Source: Ischnura elegans (taxonomy: Eukaryota; Arthropoda; Insecta; Odonata; Coenagrionidae). Taken from it: DNA of 64,000 nucleotides. Where the stretch lies: NCBI RefSeq assembly GCF_921293095.1, contig NC_060247.1, forward strand, positions 51,433,111 to 51,497,110. The letters run 5' to 3'. Position 1 is the first letter of the stretch; the number at the start of each line of letters is the position of its first letter. Both the position numbers and the translations under genes were made by a program. Below the pieces are notes generated by a model. It ran no database searches. It was not told the origin of the DNA and worked only from the letters and a program-made list of their open reading frames with translations. This document shows, piece by piece, positions 48,025-60,800 of this stretch.

Positions 48025-49312
48025 TACGAGGGTAGTCTTTTAAGTGTCGGGAATGAAGAAAATTATAAGAGGTACAGTAACGCAATTTTTTAATTGCTTT
48101 TCTAAGTACTCTCCACGATAGTCAATGCACTTTTTCATTTGATGAAGCCAGTCGTTATAACATCTATCCCATTTCGAAGTAGGGGTAGTCAAAATGGCTG
48201 TCTTATAGGCATCAACCGCTTCTTCATACGTCTAGAAGCGCTTTCCTCATAGCATATTCATGATTCTGGGGAATGTGAAAAAATTATTGGGGCCTAATTC
48301 CAGGCTGTATGTAGGATGATAAAGCATTTAGACGTTTTGTTCCAAAAACGACGTCGTGACTCGAGCGGTGTGTGAGCTTGCATTGTCATGAATGAGCATA
48401 ATGCGTCGATTTGGGTTGTCTTTCCGAAGCTCGGCGATCACTTCCGGCAAGCAAATGGTCGTATACCATTATCAATTAACTATCCTTTAATTTTCAAGAA
48501 CAATTGTCGCTACATGCCCTGATTTGGTTACGAACGATGCGACCATTTTCTTGGAAACATTGCGAGAGCGAACAACTTTTGTCGGTTTGAGCTCACTTTG
48601 GAAGACCCATGCTGAAGATTTGCGTTTTGATTCAGGCTTGTAGCTATAGATCCATGATTCATCACCACTTGCGATGTTGTGAACGTGCTATGATGCTCCT
48701 GAGTTGAATCTTTGTAGATTATTCGACACCATTTGACTCGAGCTGCTTTCTGTTCTTCTGTGAGGAGGTGCGGTATCCTACGGGAAACCAATTTTTTAAC
48801 TCCTAACTCTTCGTGTAAGATCTTTTGAACTGAGGTCCCTCAGATGTTCAATGATGCCTGAATCACACGGTATGTAACATGAAACTCTTCCATAATCATG
48901 TTACGTAGAGCATCCACGTTTTCTTGAGTGACGGCGGTTTTTGGTCGCCCTTCACGCGGTTCGTCACTGAGGCTAGAGCGTCCTCGCTGAAACTCTGCAT
49001 ATCAACGATAAACGGTTGTCTTTGATGGTGCCTCTTCGCCAAAAAAACAAAAAGTTCAGTAACGCATTCCTGCCGGGTGAGGCTTCGTTGAATGCTATAG
49101 AAAATTATGGAGCGCTAATGTTCATGACTTAATTCCATCTCGTATAGCGACATGGGGATTTAGACACTTCACCATTTTAAAACTATCAGGTGATCCTAAT
49201 GAATCATTTCATGGGCATTAACTAACTCAAAATGTTTTTTATTAATACCATTTATAGTTTCTAGATGATAAGGAACGTTCTTTTACCAGATACTTGAAAG
49301 GCTACCCTCGTA
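48025..49312 (-). mobile_element. mariner-family transposon, full length, inactive
   Basis: TA dinucleotides at 48025-48026 and 49311-49312 flank the element. The left end CGAGGGTAGTCTTTTAAGTG and the reverse complement of the right end CGAGGGTAGCCTTTCAAGTA form inverted repeats of about 26 bp with few mismatches. The 1,284-bp length between the TAs is normal for mariner. The transposase lies on the minus strand and is listed separately. Confidence 0.9.
48040..49175 (-). pseudogene. mariner transposase pseudogene
   Basis: The start ATG is at 49175 (MVKCLNPHVAIRDGIKS, then a stop). After several frameshifts, RRIPHLLTEEQKAARVKWCR (48780-48720) marks the linker before the catalytic domain. DESWIYSYKPESKRKSSAW carries the first catalytic Asp and the following Glu. 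IMLIHDNASSHTARV near 48380 carries the second Asp. HPTYSLELGPNNFF near 48300 is the PYSPDLAP.DFF motif with the third catalytic Asp changed to Asn. The C-terminal part (AVDAYKTAIL...KCIDYRGEYLEKQ) is still readable. The order fits a D,D34D mariner transposase of about 345 residues. Stops, frameshifts and the lost Asp make it inactive. Confidence 0.92.
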
Positions 49313-51533
49313 TCCTTCTCTTAGGGCAGGATGCCAAACCATAGAAGTTGTATGACGTGACGTAACAAACGGTAATGAGAAAACGACGCAAAGGATGCGT
49401 CGGGTAAAATCAATAGTAGCACTACGGAGTTTTGGAAACGTGAGATGCACCTTCATACTAACTTTGGTTGCAATCCGTGAATCCAAATGAAAATGCAAAG
49501 CAAACAGGCAAACATACATCCCCTTTGATATTTATAAAATAAACCAATTATTTTCACAAATTTAGATTTTTTGTCCACAGCAATACGAAATTATCAGTAA
49601 AAAATAATCACCAATCGGTTGAGGGGAAACAATACATACCCGTAAAGAATTCGATGAAGACTTATTTAGGTACATTAGATCAAAATTATCGAAATTAGAT
49701 GAGTCAAACATCCCCAAATCCATGAAAACGGGAATCAGTTTAGAGGGAAAAGAGTTTTCTGTGTGGGAAACGAACGATGGAGTCAACCTCCCCGCAAAAT
49801 TGGCTCTCTTTGAGAGTTCACCTTAGATATGCGGGCACATAAATGGAGGTAGAAAAGTTCAGAACGCATATGAAGTTGGGAAGGCGAGATCGGAGTGGTG
49901 TCTGGAAAAATATTTGTGGATCCATCATATGTGGAATATTTGTAATGGTTTGTGGAAATATCAGCTAAGGCAGAGAAGCCGTTTTTAGGCCCATCTTCTT
50001 TTTCAGAAAGTAGCAAGAGCGATGGGAGGAAGACATGTTTTTCTTTAAAGAGCTTTTCCGTATCCATCAGTGTCATTCATTCAATGACCTTCTCTGAGAT
50101 TTAAAGCTTCTGAAATAAACTCAAAATGTCAGGATACATTTTTAAGAGAGCTTTTTATTTTTGAGTTACAGCATACGTTCTTGTTTACTTTTAAAAGAAA
50201 TCCGGAAAAAAATAATCGTAATACTTAATTTTTTTAATTGCTCCTAGTAATAAGGTGCATCTTCATATTTTATAAAAAATTAAAGTTACGACAGGTGACA
50301 TCTGAGTAACAGTATTTTACCATTCTTAAGGATAATATATTTTAAAATCCAATAACGGAAAAACATGAAAAAACAACGAATCTTCATTGAAGTCGTCCGT
50401 AACCAGAACTTTCTGCTCCTACCAACTCTCACTTTGCTGACCAAATCAATCTACTTGTGCCGCAATTTACAGTAAAGAGTCGCAGAATTTACACAAATAA
50501 AACCTTAAATTACGGTAAATTATCGCTATGAAAACGAACATTGTACATAAAACCCTCTAACAAGTTGAGAAATTAGTTTTAAGTCACCATCAGCACAGGT
50601 TCTTCATAGAACAGCCGTAATGATCGTCATTCCTCTATTTGGAGTGATATCTACCAGGTGGTGTCTCCCTTGGCTGTAGTTGCGAATTCTCAATCAGCGC
50701 TCTCCTGTTATTGCCTAACGAAGCATGAATCGAGATGGGTGTGAGAAGAGATAGCTAAGGAGAGGAAGTTGATTACTGAGAGAATCCAAATGGGCCCAAA
50801 GAAGGAGAGAAGGGATCGATATGGGTGAAAGGCTTTTCTTTTATTTATGCACGAGAGAAGTAAATAGGCTTCGAGTAATCGAGAAGAAAGGTCCCTTTCT
50901 TGGGAAAAAGATGAGGGAAGGAGAAAAGAGGGAAAGGGTGAGTTGCACGGGAGAGGAGTTGGAGTGACTATGGGATTAGATAAGAAAAGAAAATCGATGA
51001 GGAGACCCAGAAGAGATGACAGTAAGGCCAAAGGACGACTTGTGTGTAAAAATGTGAGATAGAAAATCCTACCTACAGGTTGAAAAATTGCAGTCACTCT
51101 GGAATCATCTTTTCATATAACTACTGGTGAAGATGACAGTGAGAATATCGTTGCAGGGATACAAGTTTTCCATCAGTTTGTGGATAGGTGAGGGGTAAGG
51201 AATACAAAGGGACTCAATCCTATGTAGTCCAAAACACTTAGGATCATAAAAAATAAACAAACCAGGTATGTACCTTGATGTCAATTATCAATATCATTGA
51301 ATATGTTTTTTTCAAATATTTTTTCCTTAAGAATATTTTTTTAGAATTCACTATTTAAAATCACAAGACTCTCGCATTGATCTATCTGTCTTCCTTATAT
51401 ATTCATCAAGAGGAATAGATTTTTGCTTACGGATTCAATATTATTTAAAGTATCAAAATATATGCTCAACAATTTTGCTTAGTTCGTCTTTTGTTCTTAT
51501 TTTTTTCTAACCCAGCCAGAGATTCGTCTTAGA
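49313..51533. other. unassigned sequence
   Basis: No gene is recognised. The block 50700-51060 is strongly purine-rich on the plus strand and gives a 129-codon minus-strand frame (50708-51097) of Leu/Ser/Pro-rich composition. I attribute this to the base skew. Confidence 0.45.
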
Positions 51534-51653
51534 AGAATATGCCTTGGTGATTAGGCCTCATCTGTTATATGCAGCTAGTGTGAGGCACCCATAAGAAACA
51601 AGACTGATTGCGGAAATCAATATGGTACGGAGCATGGCGGCTAAATTTGTGAC
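51534..51653 (+). pseudogene. LINE reverse-transcriptase C-terminal scrap
   Basis: The frame reads EYALVIRPHLLYAASVRHP, a stop, then ETRLIAEINMVRSMAAKFVT. This is the A...LVRP.LEYA..VW.P...... IE.VQR.AARFVT motif of jockey/CR1-like LINEs. The same motif occurs in the remnant at 24.8-26.6 kb (PQLEYASSVW, LISEINRVHAEW), so the two probably come from one family. Confidence 0.75.
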
Positions 51654-52468
51654 AATAAATAGAGTTGGCAATAAATAGTGATAAATATAGCATTAAAGAT
51701 TATATTGACGAAGCCTAATGTTTATGTAAAGAACTTTATTCTTCTATTAAATTGCGATATACGAATCATCTGAGTGCAAGACTCCATTCATATTTTCAAT
51801 TGCACGAAAAACAAATTATACGCATAGTCACTATAGAAAATTGTAGGTTCGAGGATTTTCGCGGCGTTGATTAGATAGAAAATTTACTTGCCAATGCAAT
51901 CAAGTGATCAGATGATCAGACTTCTGAAGCATTTCATCATAGTCTCTATTCCGAAGAGCAACGGTAAATAAGCAATGACTTTCATATCCAATACTTTTGT
52001 GTTCACTCTGTCCGTCCCCCTACTCGGTTCATTTCCCCAATGTGGCGGTGCACCCGGAGCACAACAATTGACGCGCATTTCTGAGCCAGGGAAACGCCAA
52101 AGAAACTCCCGTAACCACCTGTTATCGACCCCGCAGAATGAATACAAGAGTGGCCCGCATCAAGGTGGACAGAAAAAGTGCAGGCTGGCAGGCAGGCACT
52201 TCAGGGTGGGTAGAAGATGGGGATCGCGTGGGAAAGGCTCGGCTGTGAAAAGGGCTTCCTTCGCATATTGTCACTAATGACATTCTGAATGGAGGCTCAA
52301 GTAGAAACAAGAACGCTGGGGTTTGGTTCCTCTTGGTATTAAGGAGAGAACGCTGGGATTAGCAAGTGGGAAGGAGACAGAAAATTGAACGAGTCCTTTG
52401 ATCAAGGTGATCTATAATATCCCTTCGTTCTGAGCTGCAGTATGAATAATTGGCCCCAGTATCAAATT

Positions 52469-52958
52469 TAGGGATAAATTGTTTCTACATATTTTCGATT
52501 ACGATTCTTTCAAATCGATTCCCGATTATTGATTCCGATTCCATCGATTCTATTTTATACTAACAGGTGGGATATATATTTGTCATAGTCATTGCTGTCA
52601 TTGAAAGTTAAGAACTGAAGCTTAAGGCACTAGTTGTTGATGGATGACCTTAAGAATTGACTGGAATAAAATAAAAAAATAAAATTAACTGCCCCAAAAT
52701 TTTATATATTATAGATTGGGATTTAATATTTTAGAAATATATTCACAGCTTTAATACAATAATAAAAACTTTATCTGTTCAGGCATGAATTGTCATTTTA
52801 ATAATGCACATGAATGGCTCAGGCGTGTGGCGGAGTTTATGCCCCAAGTTATGGAAAATTTTCAAAATATTTATGTTCCTGGATCGATTCTCGATTCCAA
52901 TTCCGTACCCGAGACTCGGTGAAATCGAGAATCAACATTTGGAATCAATTCATCCTTA
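52469..52958. mobile_element. hAT-like MITE with GATTC-rich subterminal repeats
   Basis: The left end TAGGGATAAATTGTTTC and the reverse complement of the right end TAAGGATGAATTGATTC match at 14 of 17 positions. The flanks ATCAAATT (52461-52468) and ATTTAATT (52959-52966) agree at 6 of 8 positions, consistent with an aged 8-bp duplication. Subterminal regions (52494-52552 and 52880-52951) are runs of degenerate GATTC/ATCGATTC words on both strands. It is non-coding, about 490 bp. Confidence 0.55.
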
Positions 52959-53755
52959 ATTTAATTGAATCAGAACGAATATAGGAGAAAATAGCATGAA
53001 AAGATTGCGAAGGCGTAGAGAAAGACACACAGAAGGCGTGCGTAACGGAGCACCTTTGAAGGGGAAAAATTCAACTGGAAGTATGGAGAAACAAAAGTTA
53101 TCAAGAATTTTTCTTCACCACCTAGATATATTCTTTAGAGCAAAGAGGAATACAACGGTGCCTTGCGCATGAGTTGAAATTTAACGAAAGTATATCAGAA
53201 GTATATATTTAATTGTGAACGAGATTAACAAATTAATAATTCACCAATTCAAAGGGAATTAAGAAGGAAAAAATTAAATATAGTATTAGCTGTTAATATC
53301 AATCTACAAGCCACGTATATCACAAATATCTGCATTTTTAATTAATTTCCAGCTCATACAACAATCATTTTCAAGCTATTTTCTTTATGAGCCTAGAGAT
53401 AAAAAAGTGGAGGAATATTTATGCTATCAATTTTAATCAGACTAATTAAGTATTAACCTTGACTTCACACAGCGTTTCACTGAAATATTAATTATTGTGT
53501 TTTTTATTACGTTACACTAGAAAAATAACGTTTGGGAATCCCTTTTCTAGTCATACTACGGCTGGTATAAATTTATTTTTTATTACGATGAAATTTTGGT
53601 TTTCCTTCTATTTTAATACATACAATTCCACGCCTATAAAGTTGTATCCGTCATGCGATTGGAAGTATGAAGTATAGATAATTCAAAGGAAGTTAACATT
53701 TTTTTGCATCAATTGTCCCTCCATCCTTCCCTCCATAGCCATTATCCGCGAAAAT

Positions 53756-53840
53756 CTTCATCTATATCTGTATAATACCGTAGGAGCCGCCTCTCGGGTG
53801 TTTTGCAGGGGTTAATCAATCACCAGCATGCAGAATGCAA
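53756..53840 (+). repeat. dispersed repeat family, copy 2
   Basis: This segment matches 22128-22200. It runs from TCTTCATCTATATCTGTATA through TTTTGCAGGGGTTAATCAAT and CACCAGCATGCAG. See copy 1 for the interpretation as a retroelement 3' end. Confidence 0.6.
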
Positions 53841-54313
53841 CACGAGCCTACATGCATGCATCACATCTTCTGTGACCTTCAACTACTCTAATGGCACATT
53901 GGAACCCAACCGCAGTTTTATCTCCTTCGTTTGAACTTATTTAAAAATCACTTTCCAATTCCCATCATTCTCCGTTGTGCACACTTTATTCATTTTGTTT
54001 TAATGTTCACTCCAAAATCAATCAAATGAGATTATGGTACCACCATTCCTGTTTTTCCTCAATACGTTTTATTTTTGTCTTCTTACAGCGACTCCAATCA
54101 TTCTTGTTTGCAGTGGGTATGTGTAGAGCTCCCAATATTTGTTCCGTGATATTTCGAGAGACAACTTGTAATTTCCGGGGAATGCACGTGCCGTCGTCGG
54201 AAGAGCTTTCCGCCGCTATTTCGAGACATTGATAGGCTGCTGTTACAAAAAAAGATCAAAGAACCCACTTAGTTTTCGCGGTGAAATGGGTTTTTTCACT
54301 CAGAACCAAGACG

Positions 54314-54351
54314 AAAACTTAATTATACCTCCGTCAGGCGGGTTAAGTTTT
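54314..54351. repeat. 9-bp inverted repeat
   Basis: AAAACTTAA (54314-54322) and TTAAGTTTT (54343-54351) enclose 20 bases, with weaker matching outward (ACCAA and TTTGGT). It could be a small foldback or terminator-like hairpin. No element boundary was found. Confidence 0.5.
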
Positions 54352-55139
54352 GGTATTTGGTAAGGTGGCGTCTCACATGCGCAAATAAGCAACGGTTTAA
54401 TACTACTTGGCTAAAGAGCCATAGCTAGCGAGAAAATGTTTAGTTATTTGTTTATAAGATAGTTTTCACTGAAAGCATATACAAATACTAAGTGGAATGA
54501 AAATGGGTGGACATAGAAGGAAGATAAACATTTTTGCAACCTAGGCTTCGGTTGAAAAATATTTCAAATCGTCTGCATTTTATGACAAATTCAGCAAAAT
54601 CAAAGTATTACCAATTTTTATTATAGCCTTAGTATAATTTTGACGACTTCTCCATTATTAATACAGACATTCCTCAATTTCCTCATCCCCAAATTCCTCC
54701 ATGTTATTTCGTTTAAAATTTTTAAAAGAATATACCTCGCAGTGGAAGCCGAGGAAAAGTAAGTAAATAAGAATGGTCCTTTGCACAGTTAGCTAATATA
54801 CCCCTTTATACAGGTCATACATCCTGCTGCCGTAGACAGTGCTACTCATTAATTAGCGAGAACAAACATACGCACAGAGTAGGCATGCACAAACACCATT
54901 CCGAAAGATAATTTTCCTCTACAAACAAAGAATTCGGGCATGCTAATGAATTAAAAACTTCCTTTCCCTTTTTAGAAAAAATAGAGAATTGAGTAATAAT
55001 TGCGCACGGGTGAATGCTGAGGGGAAAAAAAACAGAAAAATACATCATGATAATGTTACCACTTGCTAGCGGAAACCTGAAAATTGAATTACTTCAGTTT
55101 TAATCCACGTGCGGGCGACGAAAGTTGAGAACATTACAG

Positions 55140-55770
55140 GGAAAAATCTTTCCAACTCGCCCCCCCCCCCCTCCCTCTCAGCAAACAACCCCGACTGCCC
55201 CCTGCTCCCGTGCTCGTCCCAATTCCTCTCACATTTCTCCCCACCGTGCCCACAAATTATAACTTTTCCACCGGCTTTAGAAACGGATTGTGTCAAAAAG
55301 CATGAGGCCAGTCACGCAGCAAATCATTCTCCCTTTAAAAAAAAAGGGACCACCTTTATCTGTCTCCTCCGTGTTTCAACACATCCATATCCCCGACTCA
55401 TATAGTCGTGTTAAAACCGCCACGCCAAAGCGCTATTTCTCCCCTCTCCCCGAACCCTTTCTCCGTTCACATCCCCCTCGGAAACTTTAATTCGCCACTC
55501 CTACTTTCAATTCCATTCCTCACTTTCACCCGCAAATTGTTTTTTGAGTGGATTACTTTTCAGTGGCCGCTTCGTCCAGGGAGAGGGAAGTGTGGAGAGA
55601 AGTGTGAAAGGAGAAGTAGGGGTAGGCGGTGGGCTACCCATGAGGTTAGAGGGCAAAGGAGGAAGTGAATAGGAGCTGAGTCAATATAAGTGGAAAGCGA
55701 GTAGGGAAATGAAGTGGCCAAGACGAAAGGGATAAGGAGAAGGGTAAATAGAGGAGATTTTGGGAGAGTG
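55140..55770. repeat. polypyrimidine-to-polypurine low-complexity block
   Basis: About 55150-55550 is C/T-rich on the plus strand, including a run of C after AACTCG near 55155. From about 55560 to 55770 the strand switches to G/A-rich. The short frames inside (55109-55405, 55408-55668) are compositional. Confidence 0.6.
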
Positions 55771-57179
55771 AAAATTCACAATTTAATACAATAAGCCGGT
55801 GGAGCGTAAGGTGGATCATTTATCAAAAAGTTCAAACTTACTAAAGTGGAAAGGGAATTAGAATATAATTAATCATCGTCGGGCCTACTTTGTGGAATAT
55901 TTTCATAGATTAAAATGAAGTAACAAACTCCCTGATCGTTTTGCTTTCCTTGCACCGGTTTGTAACGCAATGGCGTCATTTGAGAATGCTTTAAATACAA
56001 AGAATCCTCCAAATTCACACATCTGCACCATGAACCTAAGGAGTGAGTAAATTTAGTGATAAGAGGTTGGAGAGGAATTTAAGACGAAATTTAGAAGGCC
56101 AGGGGGAGATAGCGAGGTTTTTGAAAGTAATTCGGTAGAAGGAGGAGAAGGGACTCTTATATAAAAGGGCGGCGAATTCATTGGAATACCTTAATTTACC
56201 ATCGTCTTAATATGCAACCTGTAATATTCCCTTAGTACTTACAATGTTAACCGAATTCTAATTTGTAGCATAAGTCCCCAAAATATAATACCTACCTAAT
56301 AAATTTTAGACCATTGACGGTATAAAATAAATTTTTTGCAAACATAGACTTTCGATCTAGCATAGCTAATAGATTATTCTAAAGGACACTGAAATGGTGT
56401 GGAAATGTACTGAGTCACTTCTTTGCCATACGTTACTTTCACCGTAATTTTTCAGCCGGCCAGTAACTGCGAGGTCTGGCACCTCGCTTACAATACGGTG
56501 GTCATTGGTTCGGGTACCAACTGGCTACTTAAGATGTACAGCCATAACAATGAAAAAAGAAGATTCATGGCATTTCAAAATCTTTTAAAGGAAAGTCAAA
56601 ATATACTCGAATGTCAAAAACGATCAAGAAAATTTGATTCTCGACTTTGTGATACTTCGAAACTACGTAATAAATAAAACAGCCATCATTGGCCATTTTT
56701 TAACGCAATAATACAAATTGTTCAATAATATTTTCGCTGAAACACTAAGGCATCCGAAATACAAGGATAAAAACTAAAATATTAGTCAAGAAAATTTTAC
56801 TAATCATAAGAAAAATGGGGTGGTCCATATTTTTTGGAAATATTCAAATATTAAAACAATTGCAAGCTTCTGCATTTCACCGGTTTAATAGTCATATTTA
56901 CTTAAAATTATGGTCACAAAAATATCTTATTTAGTAAAGAAAGAATTGAAGGCCATATTTAAGATATTTAATAACTAGATTTTTTTGCAAAATATTCGTT
57001 TGCTATCTTATTTTGTTGCATAAAACTAGATAATCTATTTCAGCATTTAAAACAACCAAGCAATTGATAACAATTTAACATATATTTTTTCATATTTTCT
57101 AACCCACGTACTAATGGAGGAAATACAATTATGTAGGAAAACGTTAGTTGATGCGGCAGAATGTAACTGTAGATGTGAA

Positions 57180-57474
57180 GTCGCATCCGGTTCTGAGAGG
57201 GGTAGGAAAGGTTGTACGTAGGAGGTAGAAAGAAAAAGAATGAGAGACAAAAGTAGGGAGGAAGGCAGCTGAAAAAGAGAACAGAGATACAATTAAAAGC
57301 GCTGAGCACGGTGGGAGGAAGTTGGACCAAAGTTTTAATTGGCTCGCAAAAGAGCGGCGCGGCGTGAGTTAGCTCCAACAGAAGTAGAAAGGAATGGGGG
57401 TTGGAGCGGAGAAGGGGGAAGTGGTAGAGGTTCAAATGGAATGGGGTGATAGTGAGGTGAGGTTGAATCGGGAC
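57180..57474 (+). repeat. purine-rich block before the tandem duplication
   Basis: The plus strand is dominated by G and A with scattered T. A 131-codon minus-strand frame (57040-57435) arises from it and has a Leu/Ser/Pro-rich product without motifs. Confidence 0.5.
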
Positions 57475-57868
57475 AGAGTTCGAGGAGATTCAAACGTAAA
57501 TACAAGAAAGACAAATAAGCCGAATGAAAGAAAGAAATTTGATGAAGGTCGACAGGGGGTAGTTGATTTTCAGAGCGATTTCAAGCACAACGTGGGAAGT
57601 CTTCCCTTAAAGGGAATGGGACTAAACAATTTTCGTATTAGTATAACTGCGAGAATTTTGCGGACATAAACCTTGATACATGGGGATTCAAACGTGAAAA
57701 TAAAAAATAAAAGGAAGCTGAATTGAAAAAGAAATTTGATGAAGGTCGACTGGGGCTAGTAAAGTTTCAGCACGTTTTCAAGCACAAAAGGAACTTTTCC
57801 CTTAAAGGGCATGGGTCTAATCAATTTACGAACAAGTAAACCTGTAAAATTTTAGCGAGCTCCTATCA
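57475..57868 (+). repeat. imperfect tandem duplication, ~198-bp unit, two copies
   Basis: GATTCAAACGT at 57487 recurs at 57685. GAAATTTGATGAAGGTCGAC recurs with a 197-base offset, as do TTTCAAGCACAA and CCCTTAAAGGG. The order is the same in both copies, with small indels. No coding function is supported. Confidence 0.85.
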
Positions 57869-60800
57869 AGTTTGAAATATGTTCAACTAACTTTTTTACT
57901 GCAGATTAGCGTCCCTAATCTGCAACATTTCATATTCATATCCTACAAAGCGTCTATTCAAAGTAATAACCAGCGATTCATAAGCTTATTTGTATTCTTT
58001 ACTAGACAAAAGGCTTTATTCATAGGGAGTATGGATTACTTTGCAAATCAGCCATGCACATTACCTTTTGTAAAGGCTTTTATTACCATTCTAAAGAATT
58101 TACGTATTATTTAATATATTTTACCATATTAGGACATTGAGGATATAAATGTACACTACGCTTATAAGTGCCCTAAGGAGTACATCGATGGCTAAGTTCT
58201 CCCAACACGTATCTCAAAAATAGCAACTTTTCTGGAGAGCAAAAACAGGGTTAATTTATTTTACTTGCACGATGAAATTAAAAGAACCAAAAGTTCATAA
58301 AACTGAAAATGAAGCATTCATTTGCAAATAAAGAGTTCTTCTTTGCTTGCATTTTATTTTTTAAATATTATTACACTTTAAGGCACCTGACTCAAACCGG
58401 CCAAATGTAAGATGCGTGTTGCTAGAACCTAGCAATCGATATCATCCCTAAAAACCACCGTGAAAGGCGGTAAATACTTAATTAATCATGATATCATGTC
58501 GCAATTGGATTATGCCCTTCCACAGTGTGTATTTGAGATAGTGGAGTACAAACGAGCATAGGAGCTTAGAAGCTGACTGTAACATCTCGCTCACTCTGCT
58601 GATGATGACGACGTAAACAGCTGAACCTGTTCATGCTTGCATTCAGCAATATCCGCCGTATTCGAGACAAGCTAGAGGAAACAAGGTTGAAGGACAAATC
58701 AATAGAACCGTGGCGCCCACTTCGAAGGAATGGGGAGCGGAAATATTTTTAATTTAGTAGTTTATAATGTATCAATCAGACGCGGATATTTTTCAGTAAC
58801 TTATATTAAACTTCATCTTTTCGACGCATATATTATTCTCCATTTACTGAGTAAAAAATATATATTGTTCGAATCTTTGCTTCAAAACAATATAAGATAC
58901 TAAGAAGAAGGGAGTACCAGGAGGGTATTTTGCGTCTTCTAAATCTACAGCTGCGTTACGCTCAGCCTGGTGTGAGATCTCCGTAACGTAAAATTGGTTA
59001 CCCCAGCGATATCTTTTCCATGAGGCAATTCCAAATTATCTCACTCAACTCTTTTGCAAATACGCTCTTGAATGGATGAATGCGAGCATACGAATGCAAA
59101 GGAATTTTTTATTGCTATCTCCAACTTAGTCACACTTTTGACTTCAAAATGTAAACAATTTGGTAAAAAGGTTCTGTTTTTAAATAAGGTTTTACAATTA
59201 CTAATGTGAAACAAAGGGCGATTATTTTTGTTGCTATAAACTATTTTTTATGCTGGGGTTGAAGTACATTGATGCACCAGTGATGCTCTACCCGATGTAA
59301 CTTGTTTTGGGAGAAGACGAAAAGTACCTTTCCAGCACACTAATTTCCCCATAAAATAAGATAGTTAAACACAGTATTTTGTTATTAAAACTACACCCTA
59401 AAAACTTAAGAAATTTTATGTAAAAAAGAGCATCATATGATTAACTTTCAGCCGTGACGAACATAAAGGAGTAAACATTACAACAAAAATAAAGGTTTAC
59501 AAATCCGAGAATAAGATGTATGGCAATTAAAAAGGCATATGTGGCATTATGGCCTCGGCGTTCCCTCAGAAAAAAATGTGGAAATTCCTCTCATGAATAT
59601 TTCTTCAGGACGAAAATTGGATGATTGGTTAAAGTTTGACTGTAACAGAATAGATGGGAATGGAAGAGATAAGAATACTAGATTGCTGCAAATAGAAGTC
59701 ACAATTGGTTTATGAATGCGGTAATACGAGAGCTCAATTCCTTAGTTGTAGAATCGCAGGATATAGCATAGTTAATGGGCTTTTACACTTGTCGTTCCAA
59801 AAATAAACCCTACAAGCTGCATGGTGGCCTCGGGTTCATGAATGGAAAAATCTCCAGTCACACACTACCTTATCTAAACTAAGGTTAGAATCGGTCGAGG
59901 CACTGAATCTTATGGCACAAGGATCAATTTTCGCCGCTTAAGAATGAAAGGAGCTTGATAAAAGGACGTGGAGATAATTGTGAAGGAGTTTTTAAGTCAA
60001 ATTTTAGATTTTTAGCTCTTCTTTTGCCCTTCCTTATTCAATAGGCTAAAACTAAATTTCGAAGTTCACTGAAATTGTTATTTATTCCCATGACGGTTAA
60101 AGTTCACTCTGGAAACTGCATTTCATTGAACATCATCAAGAGCAATACTCTGATGCCCTCTCTGAATCTCAATATTCACCAGAAAGACCTCCAAGCGGGG
60201 TTTTATTATTGACAAGTTTGACGTAGTACATAACCAAACCCCAGCGGGATGCAAGTAATCTTCTTCGTCTTGATTTCCTCGGTGCAGTGTAAGACACCAA
60301 GCGGAGTAAAGTGACCCGCACACAGATGTTAGGAAGCACTGCCCTTCCCTTATCTTACTCATCTTATGGCACATTTCAAATGATCTACGGCTGGCGAGAA
60401 GCAATTACTATTTCTCTGACGAAAAACGTCCTCATACCTCTTTTCTACGTGCTAGCTTCAACCGACACTTAAAAACCATCACAGAAAGTGCCGAAAAGAA
60501 TTGAAAAAATTGGTAAGACTCGTTCTTTAATTTCAGGCTCCGTCCGCCAGAAGATTGACATCCCTTGGGGCTACCTAGAATTGAGAAGCACTCGAGAAAC
60601 TCGGCACTGATTGCATGATACCGCTATGGCTAGTTAATGAAGATTTTTCTTATCCTCAGAGATTTTGAATGAGATACAGAATTTTTACCGCACGTCAGAG
60701 ATAGAATTGATGAAAAAGGTGTTACCGAGGATCACCTCGTTAATTCTCGTCCCTATTTCAGGATACAATAGATATTCTTGCACTGAGGGAATCAATCAAT

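Noticed and set aside
50708..51097. 129-codon minus-strand frame with a Leu-rich segment, considered as the missing beat signal-peptide exon
   Set aside because: The hydrophobic part is too long and too far from the start, no donor with one leftover base follows it, and the block is strongly purine-skewed.
57040..57435. 131-codon minus-strand frame starting MNLYHFPLL with a hydrophobic leader
   Set aside because: It sits in a purine-rich tract, has a second hydrophobic low-complexity half, and lacks a donor at a sensible point.
60123..60404. 93-codon minus-strand frame with several cysteines
   Set aside because: No cysteine spacing fits a known finger or toxin-like fold, there are no flanking splice signals, and no similarity is recognised.
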